A stretch of 64,000 nt of DNA from the NCBI GenBank assembly GCA_965195195.1, contig CBDAFF010000064.1, positions 1 to 64,000 of the forward strand. Reading direction: 5' to 3'. This DNA is from E44-bin32 sp965195195. GTDB taxonomy: Bacteria; Chloroflexota; Anaerolineae; Anaerolineales; E44-bin32. Position 1 is the stretch's first letter. The number at the start of each line of letters is the position of its first letter. The notes under the pieces were generated by a model, which made no database searches, was not told the origin of the DNA, and saw only the letters and a list, made by a program, of their open reading frames with translations. Shown here one piece after another: positions 52,412 through 60,949 of the stretch. Both the position numbers and the translations under genes were made by a program.

Positions 52412-52879
52412 ATGGAAAATAAAGAGATCTATCTTACGTCTGAAGGTGCACAAAAACTTCAGGAAGAACTCAAGGACTTAACAGGACCACGGCGCGTGGA
52501 TATAGCAAAACGTCTCCGTAACGCAATCTCTATGGGAGATCTCAAGGAAAATGCGGAGTATATTTCCACCAAAGAAGACCAGGCCTTTTTAGAGGGGAAA
52601 ATTGCCGAACTTCAGCAAATACTTAAGATTGCAATTATTGTTGAAGGCAATGGAGGCAACGAACAGGTTAATATTGGGTCGACAGTTGTCGTCGTTATAG
52701 ATGGCGAACCTCCTCAGACATACAAAATCGTCGGCATTAAAGAAGCAGATCCAAGAAACGGCAAGATATCGAACGAATCACCAATAGGCAGTTCTCTTAT
52801 GGGAAAACGTGTCGGTGACATCGGCACTGCTGAGACCCCGGGGGGAGAGCTTTTAATGGAGGTCCAAGAAATTCGTTGA
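52412..52879 (+). CDS. greA: Transcript cleavage factor GreA
   Basis: Rescues backtracked RNA polymerase. The 155-aa protein has the N-terminal coiled coil with G-D-L-K-E-N-A-E-Y near residue 43, the tip acidic pair, and a C-terminal FKBP-like domain (P-I-G-S-S-L-M-G-K-R-V-G-D). ATG 52412 is used; a TTG two codons earlier is in frame. The product length is typical. Two hairpins follow. Confidence 0.95.
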   Translation: MENKEIYLTSEGAQKLQEELKDLTGPRRVDIAKRLRNAISMGDLKENAEYISTKEDQAFLEGKIAELQQILKIAIIVEGNGGNEQVNIGSTVVVVIDGEPPQTYKIVGIKEADPRNGKISNESPIGSSLMGKRVGDIGTAETPGGELLMEVQEIR

Positions 52880-52902
52880 ACCTTCATACCAGCGTGAGGT
52901 GT

Positions 52903-52926
52903 AGAGACGCAGAATGCTGCGTCTCT
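52903..52926. terminator. Hairpin terminator after greA
   Basis: A perfect ten-pair stem, AGAGACGCAG with its complement around AATG, then ATTAAAACTT. It is the first of two hairpins between convergent genes. Confidence 0.7.
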
Positions 52927-52964
52927 ATTAAAACTTCGTTTGGCGATAAGCCTTCAAAGAACCG

Positions 52965-52995
52965 ATAGTGGCTGGCCATACTGGCCAGCCACTAT
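52965..52995. terminator. Second hairpin between greA and the convergent gene
   Basis: ATAGTGGCTGGCC and its complement form a perfect 13-pair stem around ATACT, followed by TTAGTTT. It lies 58 bases before the stop of the minus-strand gene and may terminate either direction. Confidence 0.7.
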
Positions 52996-53052
52996 TTAGT
53001 TTCGATACAGACGTAATCCTCTGCCTCTTTCAGAATTCGTTCAAAGGGGTCC

Positions 53053-54117
53053 CTAGGTCTTTGCTATTGCTTTTAGTTCGATCGTCATGCGTTCGAAGAA
53101 GCTTTCGTTAGGAAGTGCACCCTCCCCATAGCTAATATCCACAATGCGAGCCTCGACCCGAAGGGAAGCAGTTTCCAACTCCACAACTTCTCCTCCCTCA
53201 GCCGCAACCGGATCACCTTTCGCAGCGAGCTTATTGCGCGTCTCTTCATCGTTGAAGGTGTAGTTGCTCATTATGATTTTGGTTACAGTCTGAATGTCAT
53301 TTTTATCAAAGAGCCAAACCTCAAAGGCAGATACCTTCTTGGGATCCCCCACCCCCATTTCTTCAGCAATACCTACGCCACACTCACCAAGGAAGTCGCC
53401 AGAGGCTGGGCTTTCGACGCTGAACGAATCATCGTACAGATCATCGCCGATCGTGTACGTAGTGCGGAATGTTGCCAACGACTCATCACTGGGGATATCC
53501 ATTTCAGCTTCAAAGCCGATATCATGAACGGCTCCCTCAGGATCCGGCGTGAAGTCAGTATCAAAGTCATTTTCCCTGGATTCGTTCCTACGTTTCAGTA
53601 CGAGGGCAATACCTAACATCGCGCCCAATCCAAGCGTTCCCAGACAAACTGGCAATATGTACTGTGATGCGGTGGTCGGTTCCGCAGCTGAAGGTGTCGG
53701 TTCTTCTGAAATGGCAGTCGGCTCAGATGACCCGGGCTCTTCATCCGCTTCAGTGGTACCTACAATCAGCACAGCTGACGGTGATTCCACGGCCACAAGC
53801 GCCTGGAATTTTTGGAGATCACTAGGGCTAATTTCACCAGGGCTTTCGCCAACATCGCTTAATATTTCTTCTTTATTTTCGCCGATCGATTCATAGCGTT
53901 GAATGGCTAATTCTGCATCTGAATTTACCGAATACGAATCAATCGTCATTCGTAAGTAATCGACTTTTAGGTCTTCGCGCAGCTGTGAAATGTCAGCGTC
54001 AACAAGCTGCACGGGTTGAATCACCCAAGCGTAAAGTAAACCCAGCGCAATTCCTGCAAGTGCAGCAACGATTACAGCGAAGGATTTCCTCGTGATTATT
54101 TCTTTTGCGTTATCCAT
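53053..54117 (-). CDS. Two-helix membrane protein of unknown function
   Basis: The 354-aa protein has one hydrophobic helix at residues about 12-32, an extracytoplasmic acidic helical region, a Ser/Thr/Pro/Glu-rich linker, a second helix near residues 157-178, and a soluble C-terminal domain of about 170 residues containing several aromatic and acidic patches. No known family recognised. ATG 54117 behind GGGA is chosen over 54213. It lies just downstream of topA on the same strand with a gap of about 110 bases. Confidence 0.7.
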   Translation of the reverse strand: MDNAKEIITRKSFAVIVAALAGIALGLLYAWVIQPVQLVDADISQLREDLKVDYLRMTIDSYSVNSDAELAIQRYESIGENKEEILSDVGESPGEISPSDLQKFQALVAVESPSAVLIVGTTEADEEPGSSEPTAISEEPTPSAAEPTTASQYILPVCLGTLGLGAMLGIALVLKRRNESRENDFDTDFTPDPEGAVHDIGFEAEMDIPSDESLATFRTTYTIGDDLYDDSFSVESPASGDFLGECGVGIAEEMGVGDPKKVSAFEVWLFDKNDIQTVTKIIMSNYTFNDEETRNKLAAKGDPVAAEGGEVVELETASLRVEARIVDISYGEGALPNESFFERMTIELKAIAKT

Positions 54118-54230
54118 GGTCCCTCTTTTCCTTCTAGAGCCCTCAACTAAATATCGCCTGGGCTTAAGATACTCCAATGTCTGGATTTTAGTCCGACAAT
54201 AAGAACAAAGCAAAGGTACCGATGCATGAT

Positions 54231-56573
54231 CTATGCCGTTTCATCCTCGGCAATTGGCAATTCGCTGCGATCGTGTTTCATCTCGCATGATATACACACT
54301 GCTTGATCACGATTCTCCACTACCAGCAGCCCATTGCATGATGGACAGGGTATATTCAAAGGTCGTTTCCAGGAAGTGAATTGACATTCTGGATAATTTG
54401 AACAGCCGTAGAAGACGCGCCCCTTCTTGGTTCGTCTCTCGACCAGATCGCCGTCGTCATCCGGGCAATCTACACCAATTTTCTCTAACCAAGGTTCAGT
54501 GTGCCGACAAGTGGGAAAATCCGAACAGCCGACGAACTTCCCATAGCGCCCATGTCGGATTAGAAGAGGTTTTCCACACCCAGGACAGGGACGATCGAGC
54601 AATTCTGGCTCGGTCTTTATCTCGGGCATATTTTCGAAAGCGCTCGCAAGTTCCTCTGAGAATGGCTCGTAGAATTCGCGGATCACATCTACCCATTCCC
54701 GTTTACCCGATGCGATTTCGTCTAACGAACCCTCCATTTTTGCAGTGAATGATATATCGATCACATCCGAGAAATGCTCCACCAGAAGATCCGTGACAAC
54801 TTCGCCGATTTCAGTTGGGTATAGGCGGCGTTTCTCTCGAGTTACGTATCCTCGCTGACGTAGCGTCGAAATCGTTGGAGCATACGTTGAAGGACGCCCA
54901 ATCCCATGCTCTTCCATTGCTTTAATCAAACTAGCATCGGAATAGCGCGGAGGAGGTTGCGTGAAATGCTGGTCTGGAAACACTTCGGTTAGATCAAGAG
55001 ATTCCCCCTCGGCCAGTTCGGGAAGTTGTTCAAGCGTTGACGTAAGACCCTTTCCACCGTTATCTCCACTCTTGGATTGCTTCACCCTATCACCATACAC
55101 TTCCAAGAATCCTGAAAAGCGGATAGCTGATGCCGATACCCTGAAAAGATACTGGTGGTCTGTAGAAAAGCCTTCAATCTCAATCGCAAGCGTGTCGTAC
55201 TCTGCGGGTTTCATCTGGGAGGCGACAAAGCGCCGCCAGATAAGATCGTACAATTTAAATTGATCTGCTGAGAGATACGACTTAATCCGCTCAGGAGTCC
55301 GGGAAACGGACGTTGGGCGAATCGCCTCGTGCGCTTCCTGAGCGCCGCGCGATCGAGTCCGGTAGATTACCGGATTCTCGGGTAGGAACTCTTTACCATA
55401 GCGCTTCTCAATAAATTGCCTGGCATCCCTAATCGCATCATTTGATACCTGTGTCGAATCTGTACGCATATACGTAATCAGACCGTACGAATCACCTTCG
55501 CCGACATCAGGTCCCTCATATAATTGCTGAGCGATAGCCATCGTCTTGCGTGCAGTGTAATTGAACCGTCTAGAGGCAGCTTGCTGCATTGTGCTGGTCG
55601 TGAAGGGTGCCACAGGCTTTCGGATGCGCTGGCCATGCTTGACGCCGGCTACACGATAATCCGCTGCTTCGATATCCTCGACGAACGCTTTAACTTCCGC
55701 CTCGCTTGTTATTTCAACTTTCGCACCATCACAGCGAGTAAGCCTCGCTTTAAAATCAGGAGGCTTCTGATGGTTCACGAAACCAGCATCAATCGTCCAG
55801 TATTCCTGTGGAATGAAACCGCTTATTTCCCGTTCTCTTTCTACAACCATCCTCAGGGCAACGGATTGAACCCTACCCGCCGAGAGGCGCCCGCGAACTT
55901 TTGACCAGAGCAATGGGCTGAGGTTGTAGCCCACAAGTCTGTCGAGGATGCGCCGTGCCTGCTGCGCATCTACAAGATCCATATCAATTTTGCGTGGTTT
56001 TTGAAACGCCCCTTCAACAGCAGTTTTTGTAATCTCATGGAAGACGACACGTTTGACGATTTCTGGTTCGATCTCAGCCGCTTCAATAAGATGCCATGCG
56101 ATCGCCTCACCTTCACGATCCGGGTCTGTAGCAATGAAAACCTCGGATGCTTTTGCAGAATCCGCTTTTAATCCCTTTACGACAACGCGTTTTTCGTTAG
56201 GTACTCTGTACTTTGGTGTGAAGTCGTTATCCACATCTACAGATATCTGTGAGCGTAATAGATCACGTACATGACCCACCGACGCTTTCACAGAATATTC
56301 TTTTCCTAATATTCGTCCTACGGTCTTCGCTTTGGCGGGAGATTCGACGATGACAAGTTTACCTTTTCGTTTGCGAGTTTTTTTCTTTGATGCCTTCCGC
56401 TGCACCTCAGGTTTCTCAAGCCCTTCATGCGCCGGTGTATTACCCATCCTATATAACCCTGTAGCGCAAATCGGACATTTTCCCTGCGTTGCTGGAGTCC
56501 CAGAAGATGTAAACGTCGGTTCTGGGCTACCCATTTCTCTCTTCTCTTTACACTTTACACAATACGCTTCCAT
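54231..56573 (-). CDS. topA: DNA topoisomerase I with N-terminal zinc domain
   Basis: Type IA topoisomerase that relaxes negative supercoils. The 780-aa protein begins with an extra ~45-residue zinc domain (M-E-A-Y-C-V-K-C-K-E-K-R-E-M and C-P-I-C, a DUF5679-type module) and a basic linker, then Toprim (K-L-V-I-V-E-S-P-A-K-A-K-T), the active-site Tyr in Y-G-L-I-T-Y-M-R-T-D-S-T, and three C-terminal zinc ribbons with paired cysteines. The N-terminal module is unusual for bacterial TopA and may help DNA or RNA polymerase binding (inference). Confidence 0.95.
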   Translation of the reverse strand: MEAYCVKCKEKREMGSPEPTFTSSGTPATQGKCPICATGLYRMGNTPAHEGLEKPEVQRKASKKKTRKRKGKLVIVESPAKAKTVGRILGKEYSVKASVGHVRDLLRSQISVDVDNDFTPKYRVPNEKRVVVKGLKADSAKASEVFIATDPDREGEAIAWHLIEAAEIEPEIVKRVVFHEITKTAVEGAFQKPRKIDMDLVDAQQARRILDRLVGYNLSPLLWSKVRGRLSAGRVQSVALRMVVEREREISGFIPQEYWTIDAGFVNHQKPPDFKARLTRCDGAKVEITSEAEVKAFVEDIEAADYRVAGVKHGQRIRKPVAPFTTSTMQQAASRRFNYTARKTMAIAQQLYEGPDVGEGDSYGLITYMRTDSTQVSNDAIRDARQFIEKRYGKEFLPENPVIYRTRSRGAQEAHEAIRPTSVSRTPERIKSYLSADQFKLYDLIWRRFVASQMKPAEYDTLAIEIEGFSTDHQYLFRVSASAIRFSGFLEVYGDRVKQSKSGDNGGKGLTSTLEQLPELAEGESLDLTEVFPDQHFTQPPPRYSDASLIKAMEEHGIGRPSTYAPTISTLRQRGYVTREKRRLYPTEIGEVVTDLLVEHFSDVIDISFTAKMEGSLDEIASGKREWVDVIREFYEPFSEELASAFENMPEIKTEPELLDRPCPGCGKPLLIRHGRYGKFVGCSDFPTCRHTEPWLEKIGVDCPDDDGDLVERRTKKGRVFYGCSNYPECQFTSWKRPLNIPCPSCNGLLVVENRDQAVCISCEMKHDRSELPIAEDETA

Positions 56574-56589
56574 AAAATAACTATCTCCA

Positions 56590-57690
56590 CTAAGAATAAA
56601 TTCCCAATTTCCGTTCGCTCATCAAATCGACTAGTCGCTTCACTTGCTCAGCTTTTTCCCTCCGGCAAATAAGCAGCACATCCTCGGTATCAATAACGAC
56701 AAGGTCATCGATACCTAATGCGGCGATAAGACGATCCGAGTCTCTCTGCTTATCTTGCAGGATAATAACTCCGTGTGTGTCGAGTAAAAGTGTGGTTTCG
56801 GCATCGCTAACATTTCCATCCTCATCTTTTTCGAGAACGTTATACAAGCGATTCCAATCCCCAACATCAATCCAGCCCAGGTCATCTGCCGGGATGACGA
56901 CGACATCTTCCGCTCCCTCCATCACGCCGTAGTCAATCGTGATACTCTTCAGTTCATTCCAAACTGCAGCAACGGTTTCACGCTCTCGGCCCGTATCCAA
57001 AGCCTTCTCGATTTCTTGTAACCCTGAAAATAGATCCGGCATTTGACGCTGGATTTCTTCTATTATGCGTTCGGTTCGCCAGACAAACATCCCTGAATTC
57101 CAGCTGTATTCACCACTTTGTTGATACTCCCTAGCAAGAGCTGCGTTTGGCTTTTCTTTGAAAGCTTGCACGGCATATGTTTGTTGTTCTCGGTACTTAT
57201 CTGCTTTATCCCCTTTGTGAATGTATCCATAGGTTGGATCCGGGGCTTCGGGCGTAATCCCCAGAGTAACTAGATGATTATCAAGTGCAGCCTCGTAGGC
57301 CGCTTTAAGAAGCTCCCGGAATGCTGGCTCGTTGGCCATATAGTGATCCGCCGTGAGACAGGCCATGACGCTACCAGGATCTCGATGTCTGAGATAAATT
57401 GCGGCGAGTCCGATTGCTGATGCGGTGCCACGCGGAGATGGCTCAATAATAAAATTGCTCTTCAGCAACGACTCCTCCTGTTTAGCCAATATCTGTGCAT
57501 GATCTTCAACCGTGAGCACAAGTATGTTTGCAGGGTGGATAATCGGTAAAATCCGCTCCACCGAAACCTGAAAGAGCGTCCTGTCTCCAAAAAACTTGAG
57601 CGCCTGTTTGGGACGCCTTTTTCTTGACAAGGGCCAGAGGCGGGTCCCCCCTCCTCCAGCCATTATCGCAGCATAGTAGTTTGAACCCAT
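56590..57690 (-). CDS. manC: Mannose-1-phosphate guanylyltransferase
   Basis: Makes GDP-mannose from mannose-1-phosphate and GTP. The 366-aa protein has the nucleotidyl-transfer motif I-M-A-G-G-G-G-T-R-L-W-P-L-S-R near residue 9, F-K-E-K-P near residue 156 and G-W-I-D-V-G-D-W-N near residue 280. It lacks the fused isomerase half of some ManC proteins. ATG 57690 is preceded by AGGTGG; the longer frame adds 12 residues. topA follows 16 bases downstream. GDP-mannose could serve the GT2 enzyme near 11 kb. Confidence 0.93.
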   Translation of the reverse strand: MGSNYYAAIMAGGGGTRLWPLSRKRRPKQALKFFGDRTLFQVSVERILPIIHPANILVLTVEDHAQILAKQEESLLKSNFIIEPSPRGTASAIGLAAIYLRHRDPGSVMACLTADHYMANEPAFRELLKAAYEAALDNHLVTLGITPEAPDPTYGYIHKGDKADKYREQQTYAVQAFKEKPNAALAREYQQSGEYSWNSGMFVWRTERIIEEIQRQMPDLFSGLQEIEKALDTGRERETVAAVWNELKSITIDYGVMEGAEDVVVIPADDLGWIDVGDWNRLYNVLEKDEDGNVSDAETTLLLDTHGVIILQDKQRDSDRLIAALGIDDLVVIDTEDVLLICRREKAEQVKRLVDLMSERKLGIYS

Positions 57691-57772
57691 GTGTTTAATC
57701 CACCTTATATGTCGCTCTCGCCTCACGAATTCTTACGAAGTTCATCCCGCCAACCTGTCTTACTCGCCCCTT

Positions 57773-58807
57773 TTATTCCAACATTGCGAGCGCAGCATTT
57801 ACGGTTGACACCGGCAGCGAACAGCGTGCCTGCAGTTCGTCAACATGAATCGGCTGCTTGCTTATCTCTTGAAATACTTTTTGCTCAATATCGTCTTCCG
57901 GGAGTTGCTCTGCAACATCATCCTGACTGCTCACAAGATCCAGGTTTAATACCTCTAAGACCTCTTCGGCGTTTACCAAAGGGTGTGCTCCGGCTTGGAT
58001 CAATCGATTCGTTCCTTTACTGTTCGGCTTATAAATATCGCCCGGCACAGCAAAAACATCTCGCCCCTGATCTGCTGAGAAGTCCGCTGTGATGAGCGCC
58101 CCGCTCGTTTCGCCAGCCTCGATGACAATCACGGCTAAAGAAAGGCCGCTGATAATGCGGTTACGGGGAGGAAAGTTGCGCCCCTCAGGTTTCGTACCCA
58201 GAGGGTAATCGCTGATGACCGAGCCATGCATCTCGATCTTATCCGCCAGGCCACTATGTTCAGGTGGGTAGATGTTATCCAACCCGGAACCCAACACGGC
58301 GATGGTTCGTCCACCGGCATCGATCGCTGCCTGGTGGGCAATCCCATCAATCCCTCGAGCGAGCCCTGAGACGATCGTTACTCCGCACCCAGCCAGAACA
58401 TAAGCGATTTCGCGCGCAACCGATTTTCCATATTGCGTCGCTCGTCGTGTGCCCACGATCGCTGCAGCCAGGCGATCGTTATCTCCCAATTCGCCCTTTA
58501 TATAGAGAAGCGGTGGCGGCAATCCTATCTCACGGAGCCTGGAAGGATAGTTCCGATCGTTTATCGTAAGTAACGCAAGCCCCTGTTCGTAGATCCGCTC
58601 AAGTTCCCAGCCCAGATCCATCTCATCACGAATCGACAGGATGGATTGAATAGTTTTTTGTCCTAAACCAGCCTTGCGCAATTCCGCCGCTGTCGCCTTC
58701 CAGGCAGATTCCAAATCTCCGAAGGCTTCCAGGAGCAGCTTGAAACGTGCTGCGCCTACACCGCTAATTCGATTGAATCCAACCCAGTAGCGAAGATCGT
58801 CCCCCAT
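57773..58807 (-). CDS. dprA: DNA processing protein DprA
   Basis: Binds incoming single-stranded DNA in natural transformation and loads RecA. The 344-aa protein shows a helix-hairpin-helix-like N-terminus (G-F-N-R-I-S-G-V-G), the Rossmann-like core with G-T-R-R-A-T-Q-Y-G, S-G-L-A-R-G-I-D, G-S-G-L-D-N-I-Y-P, and N-F-P-P-R-N-R-I-I-S-G-L-S, and a C-terminal winged helix. ATG 58807 has GGAG five bases before it. manC follows 82 bases later. Confidence 0.96.
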   Translation of the reverse strand: MGDDLRYWVGFNRISGVGAARFKLLLEAFGDLESAWKATAAELRKAGLGQKTIQSILSIRDEMDLGWELERIYEQGLALLTINDRNYPSRLREIGLPPPLLYIKGELGDNDRLAAAIVGTRRATQYGKSVAREIAYVLAGCGVTIVSGLARGIDGIAHQAAIDAGGRTIAVLGSGLDNIYPPEHSGLADKIEMHGSVISDYPLGTKPEGRNFPPRNRIISGLSLAVIVIEAGETSGALITADFSADQGRDVFAVPGDIYKPNSKGTNRLIQAGAHPLVNAEEVLEVLNLDLVSSQDDVAEQLPEDDIEQKVFQEISKQPIHVDELQARCSLPVSTVNAALAMLE

Positions 58808-58846
58808 AGCAACTCCTATTCGAACTTTGCTTGCGGAAGCCGGATG

Positions 58847-58876
58847 AGAATACCATACCGATTCCGCGGGTGTCAA
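58847..58876 (-). promoter_or_regulatory. Promoter of dprA
   Basis: On the minus strand TTGACA (58876-58871) is followed after 18 bases by TATTCT (58852-58847). The start codon at 58807 is 40 bases downstream. Confidence 0.7.
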
Positions 58877-59146
58877 GTTCCCCCTTTGTAAACACACAAC
58901 CCGACCCGATCACAATCATCTACAGCCCCAAAGCCTCACACGATCGGCGATCTGGATGGTAAAATTCTGTTTCTTCATCAATTTCAACGAGAGCTAATTT
59001 ATGGAATCCTCCATCACCTAACGACTGATTACAAACAAATTTACATTGCGTACTCTTTGTGAATGTCCGACATCCTCTCTGTCAGATGGATAATCGGATC
59101 AACGTTTTCGTGTCAAATAAACTCCCACGTCACTAAGAAGAGTGAA
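58877..59146. other. Intergenic stretch before the ABC exporter genes
   Basis: Apart from the dprA promoter at its left edge, I see no gene, RNA or strong hairpin. A TAAAAT box near 58960 and weaker AT-rich hexamers could include the promoter of the ABC operon, but none has a convincing -35 partner. A frame beginning at 59063 runs into the exporter gene, but it lacks similarity to exporters before 59147. Confidence 0.5.
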
Positions 59147-60949
59147 ATGGATAAACAGCGCGATTTCCAAGACATCATAACGGACAACAGATTGGCGGGC
59201 TTGTTGCGCATGATGCGTGGTTACCGCTTTATCTACCTTGTTGCCACCATAAGCCTTGCCGTAGCTGCGCTTGCCAGGACAGCGATATATCTATGGCTCC
59301 GGTACTTTATCGATGATGTGCTCCCAAGCACTCCAACGTCAACTCGTCTGTTCTGGGTGGGCATGGGCTTTATTGGACTTGCCCTTTTTCAGGGCTTCTT
59401 TACCTTCGTCAGCGGAGCGCTCGCCGCCAGAACTGCAGAGGGAATTGTCCGGGAGCTAAGGAATTATTTATTTGACCACATTCAACGCCTGACTTTTACA
59501 TATCACGACCAGACACCTACAGGTGAACTCATTCAGCGTAGCACCTCCGATGTCGATGCTTTACGCAGGTTCTTCGCTGATCAAATCATCGGCCTGGGAC
59601 GTATTCTTCTTCTTTTTAGCATTAACTTTGCTGCGATCTATAGCATAAGTCCGGTGCTCGCCTGGCGATCGATCGTCGTGATACCGCTCATCATCATCCT
59701 TTCCTACTTCTTCTTCCGAAAGATCTCTAAACTCTACGAGTCATACCAGGAGCAGGAAGCAGTTCTATCTACAACGCTTCAGGAAAATCTGAGCGGCACA
59801 CGAGTCGTGAAAGCCTTCGCCCGCCAGGCTTTCGAGCGAGAGAAGTTCGAGCGCGAGAATTGGGGAAAGTTTGTCCTTGGACGTCGTCTGCTCACGATGC
59901 ACGCCTTTTACTGGCCATTGTCCGACATCCTCGCCAGTTTCCAAATGATAGCCGGGCTTGCCATCGGTGCGTTAATGACAATCGACGGGACCCTATCCAT
60001 TGGTTCTTATGTCGCCTATACCGGAATGCTAATCTGGATTATTTGGCCGATGAGAAACCTGGGACGCCTCATCGTACAGATCTCCATGGGCGTGGTCTCA
60101 TACAGCCGAGTTATTGAAGTGATCCGTCAAATTCGAGAACCTATGGATGTCGGTATTTATCCACAAGATCGCGACTCGGCCGGTCAAATTATCTTTAAGA
60201 ATGTTGGTTTCGCCTATGAAGATGGTTCCCCGGTTCTTGAAAACATCTCCTTCGAATGCGAACCCGGCGATGTCATTGGTCTGCTAGGACCTACGGGATC
60301 GGGCAAGACCACACTCGTCAATCTAATTCCACGCTTTTATGACTACACGGATGGCAGCTTGCAGCTCGACGGAGTCGAGCTCAATGAGTACTCACGGCGC
60401 TTTCTGCGGCAGCAAATCGGGATCGTTGAGCAAGAGCCCTTCTTGTTTTCAAGGACGATACGAGAAAATATAACTCTTGGCGTAAATCGCGATTTAGCCA
60501 TGGATGAAATTGAAGCCGCTGCCCGTGCCTCCGCAATCCACGAAACGATTATGACCTTTCCAGAAGGGTACGAAACGCTCGTGGGAGAGAAAGGTGTGAC
60601 GCTCTCTGGTGGTCAGAAACAACGCATCGCCATCGCCCGGACGTTGCTAAAAGATCCTTGTATTCTCATCCTTGACGATTCGACATCTTCCGTAGATACC
60701 CTTACCGAAACGGAAATTCGCGAAGCTTTAAATCGATTGATGGAAAACAGGACGACATTCATCATTGCTCATCGCATTCAGAGCGTTATGAACGCCGATC
60801 AGATTCTCGTTTTAGATAAGGGGAAAATCGTACAGCATGGGGTCCATGAGGAACTCATCGCTGAGGATGGAATTTATCAAAAGGTCCACGAGATGCAGAC
60901 ACAGATCGAAGATGCACTTGAACAGGAGCTGACAGATGTCGGTAGTTGA
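59147..60949 (+). CDS. ABC exporter half-transporter A (degenerate Walker B)
   Basis: A 600-aa membrane-ATPase half-transporter of the multidrug/lipid exporter type: six helices, then an ATPase with Walker A G-P-T-G-S-G-K-T-T, signature L-S-G-G-Q-K-Q-R and Walker B I-L-I-L-D-D-S-T, where the usual catalytic Glu is Asp. This is the pattern of one half of heterodimeric exporters with one inactive site. It overlaps the partner gene by 14 bases. Start at 59147; a longer frame (59063) adds an unsupported 28 residues. Confidence 0.92.
   Translation: MDKQRDFQDIITDNRLAGLLRMMRGYRFIYLVATISLAVAALARTAIYLWLRYFIDDVLPSTPTSTRLFWVGMGFIGLALFQGFFTFVSGALAARTAEGIVRELRNYLFDHIQRLTFTYHDQTPTGELIQRSTSDVDALRRFFADQIIGLGRILLLFSINFAAIYSISPVLAWRSIVVIPLIIILSYFFFRKISKLYESYQEQEAVLSTTLQENLSGTRVVKAFARQAFEREKFERENWGKFVLGRRLLTMHAFYWPLSDILASFQMIAGLAIGALMTIDGTLSIGSYVAYTGMLIWIIWPMRNLGRLIVQISMGVVSYSRVIEVIRQIREPMDVGIYPQDRDSAGQIIFKNVGFAYEDGSPVLENISFECEPGDVIGLLGPTGSGKTTLVNLIPRFYDYTDGSLQLDGVELNEYSRRFLRQQIGIVEQEPFLFSRTIRENITLGVNRDLAMDEIEAAARASAIHETIMTFPEGYETLVGEKGVTLSGGQKQRIAIARTLLKDPCILILDDSTSSVDTLTETEIREALNRLMENRTTFIIAHRIQSVMNADQILVLDKGKIVQHGVHEELIAEDGIYQKVHEMQTQIEDALEQELTDVGS

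Noticed and set aside
58877..59146. Riboswitch or leader RNA before the ABC exporter
   Set aside because: No stable stem set, known aptamer core or terminator could be found in this stretch.
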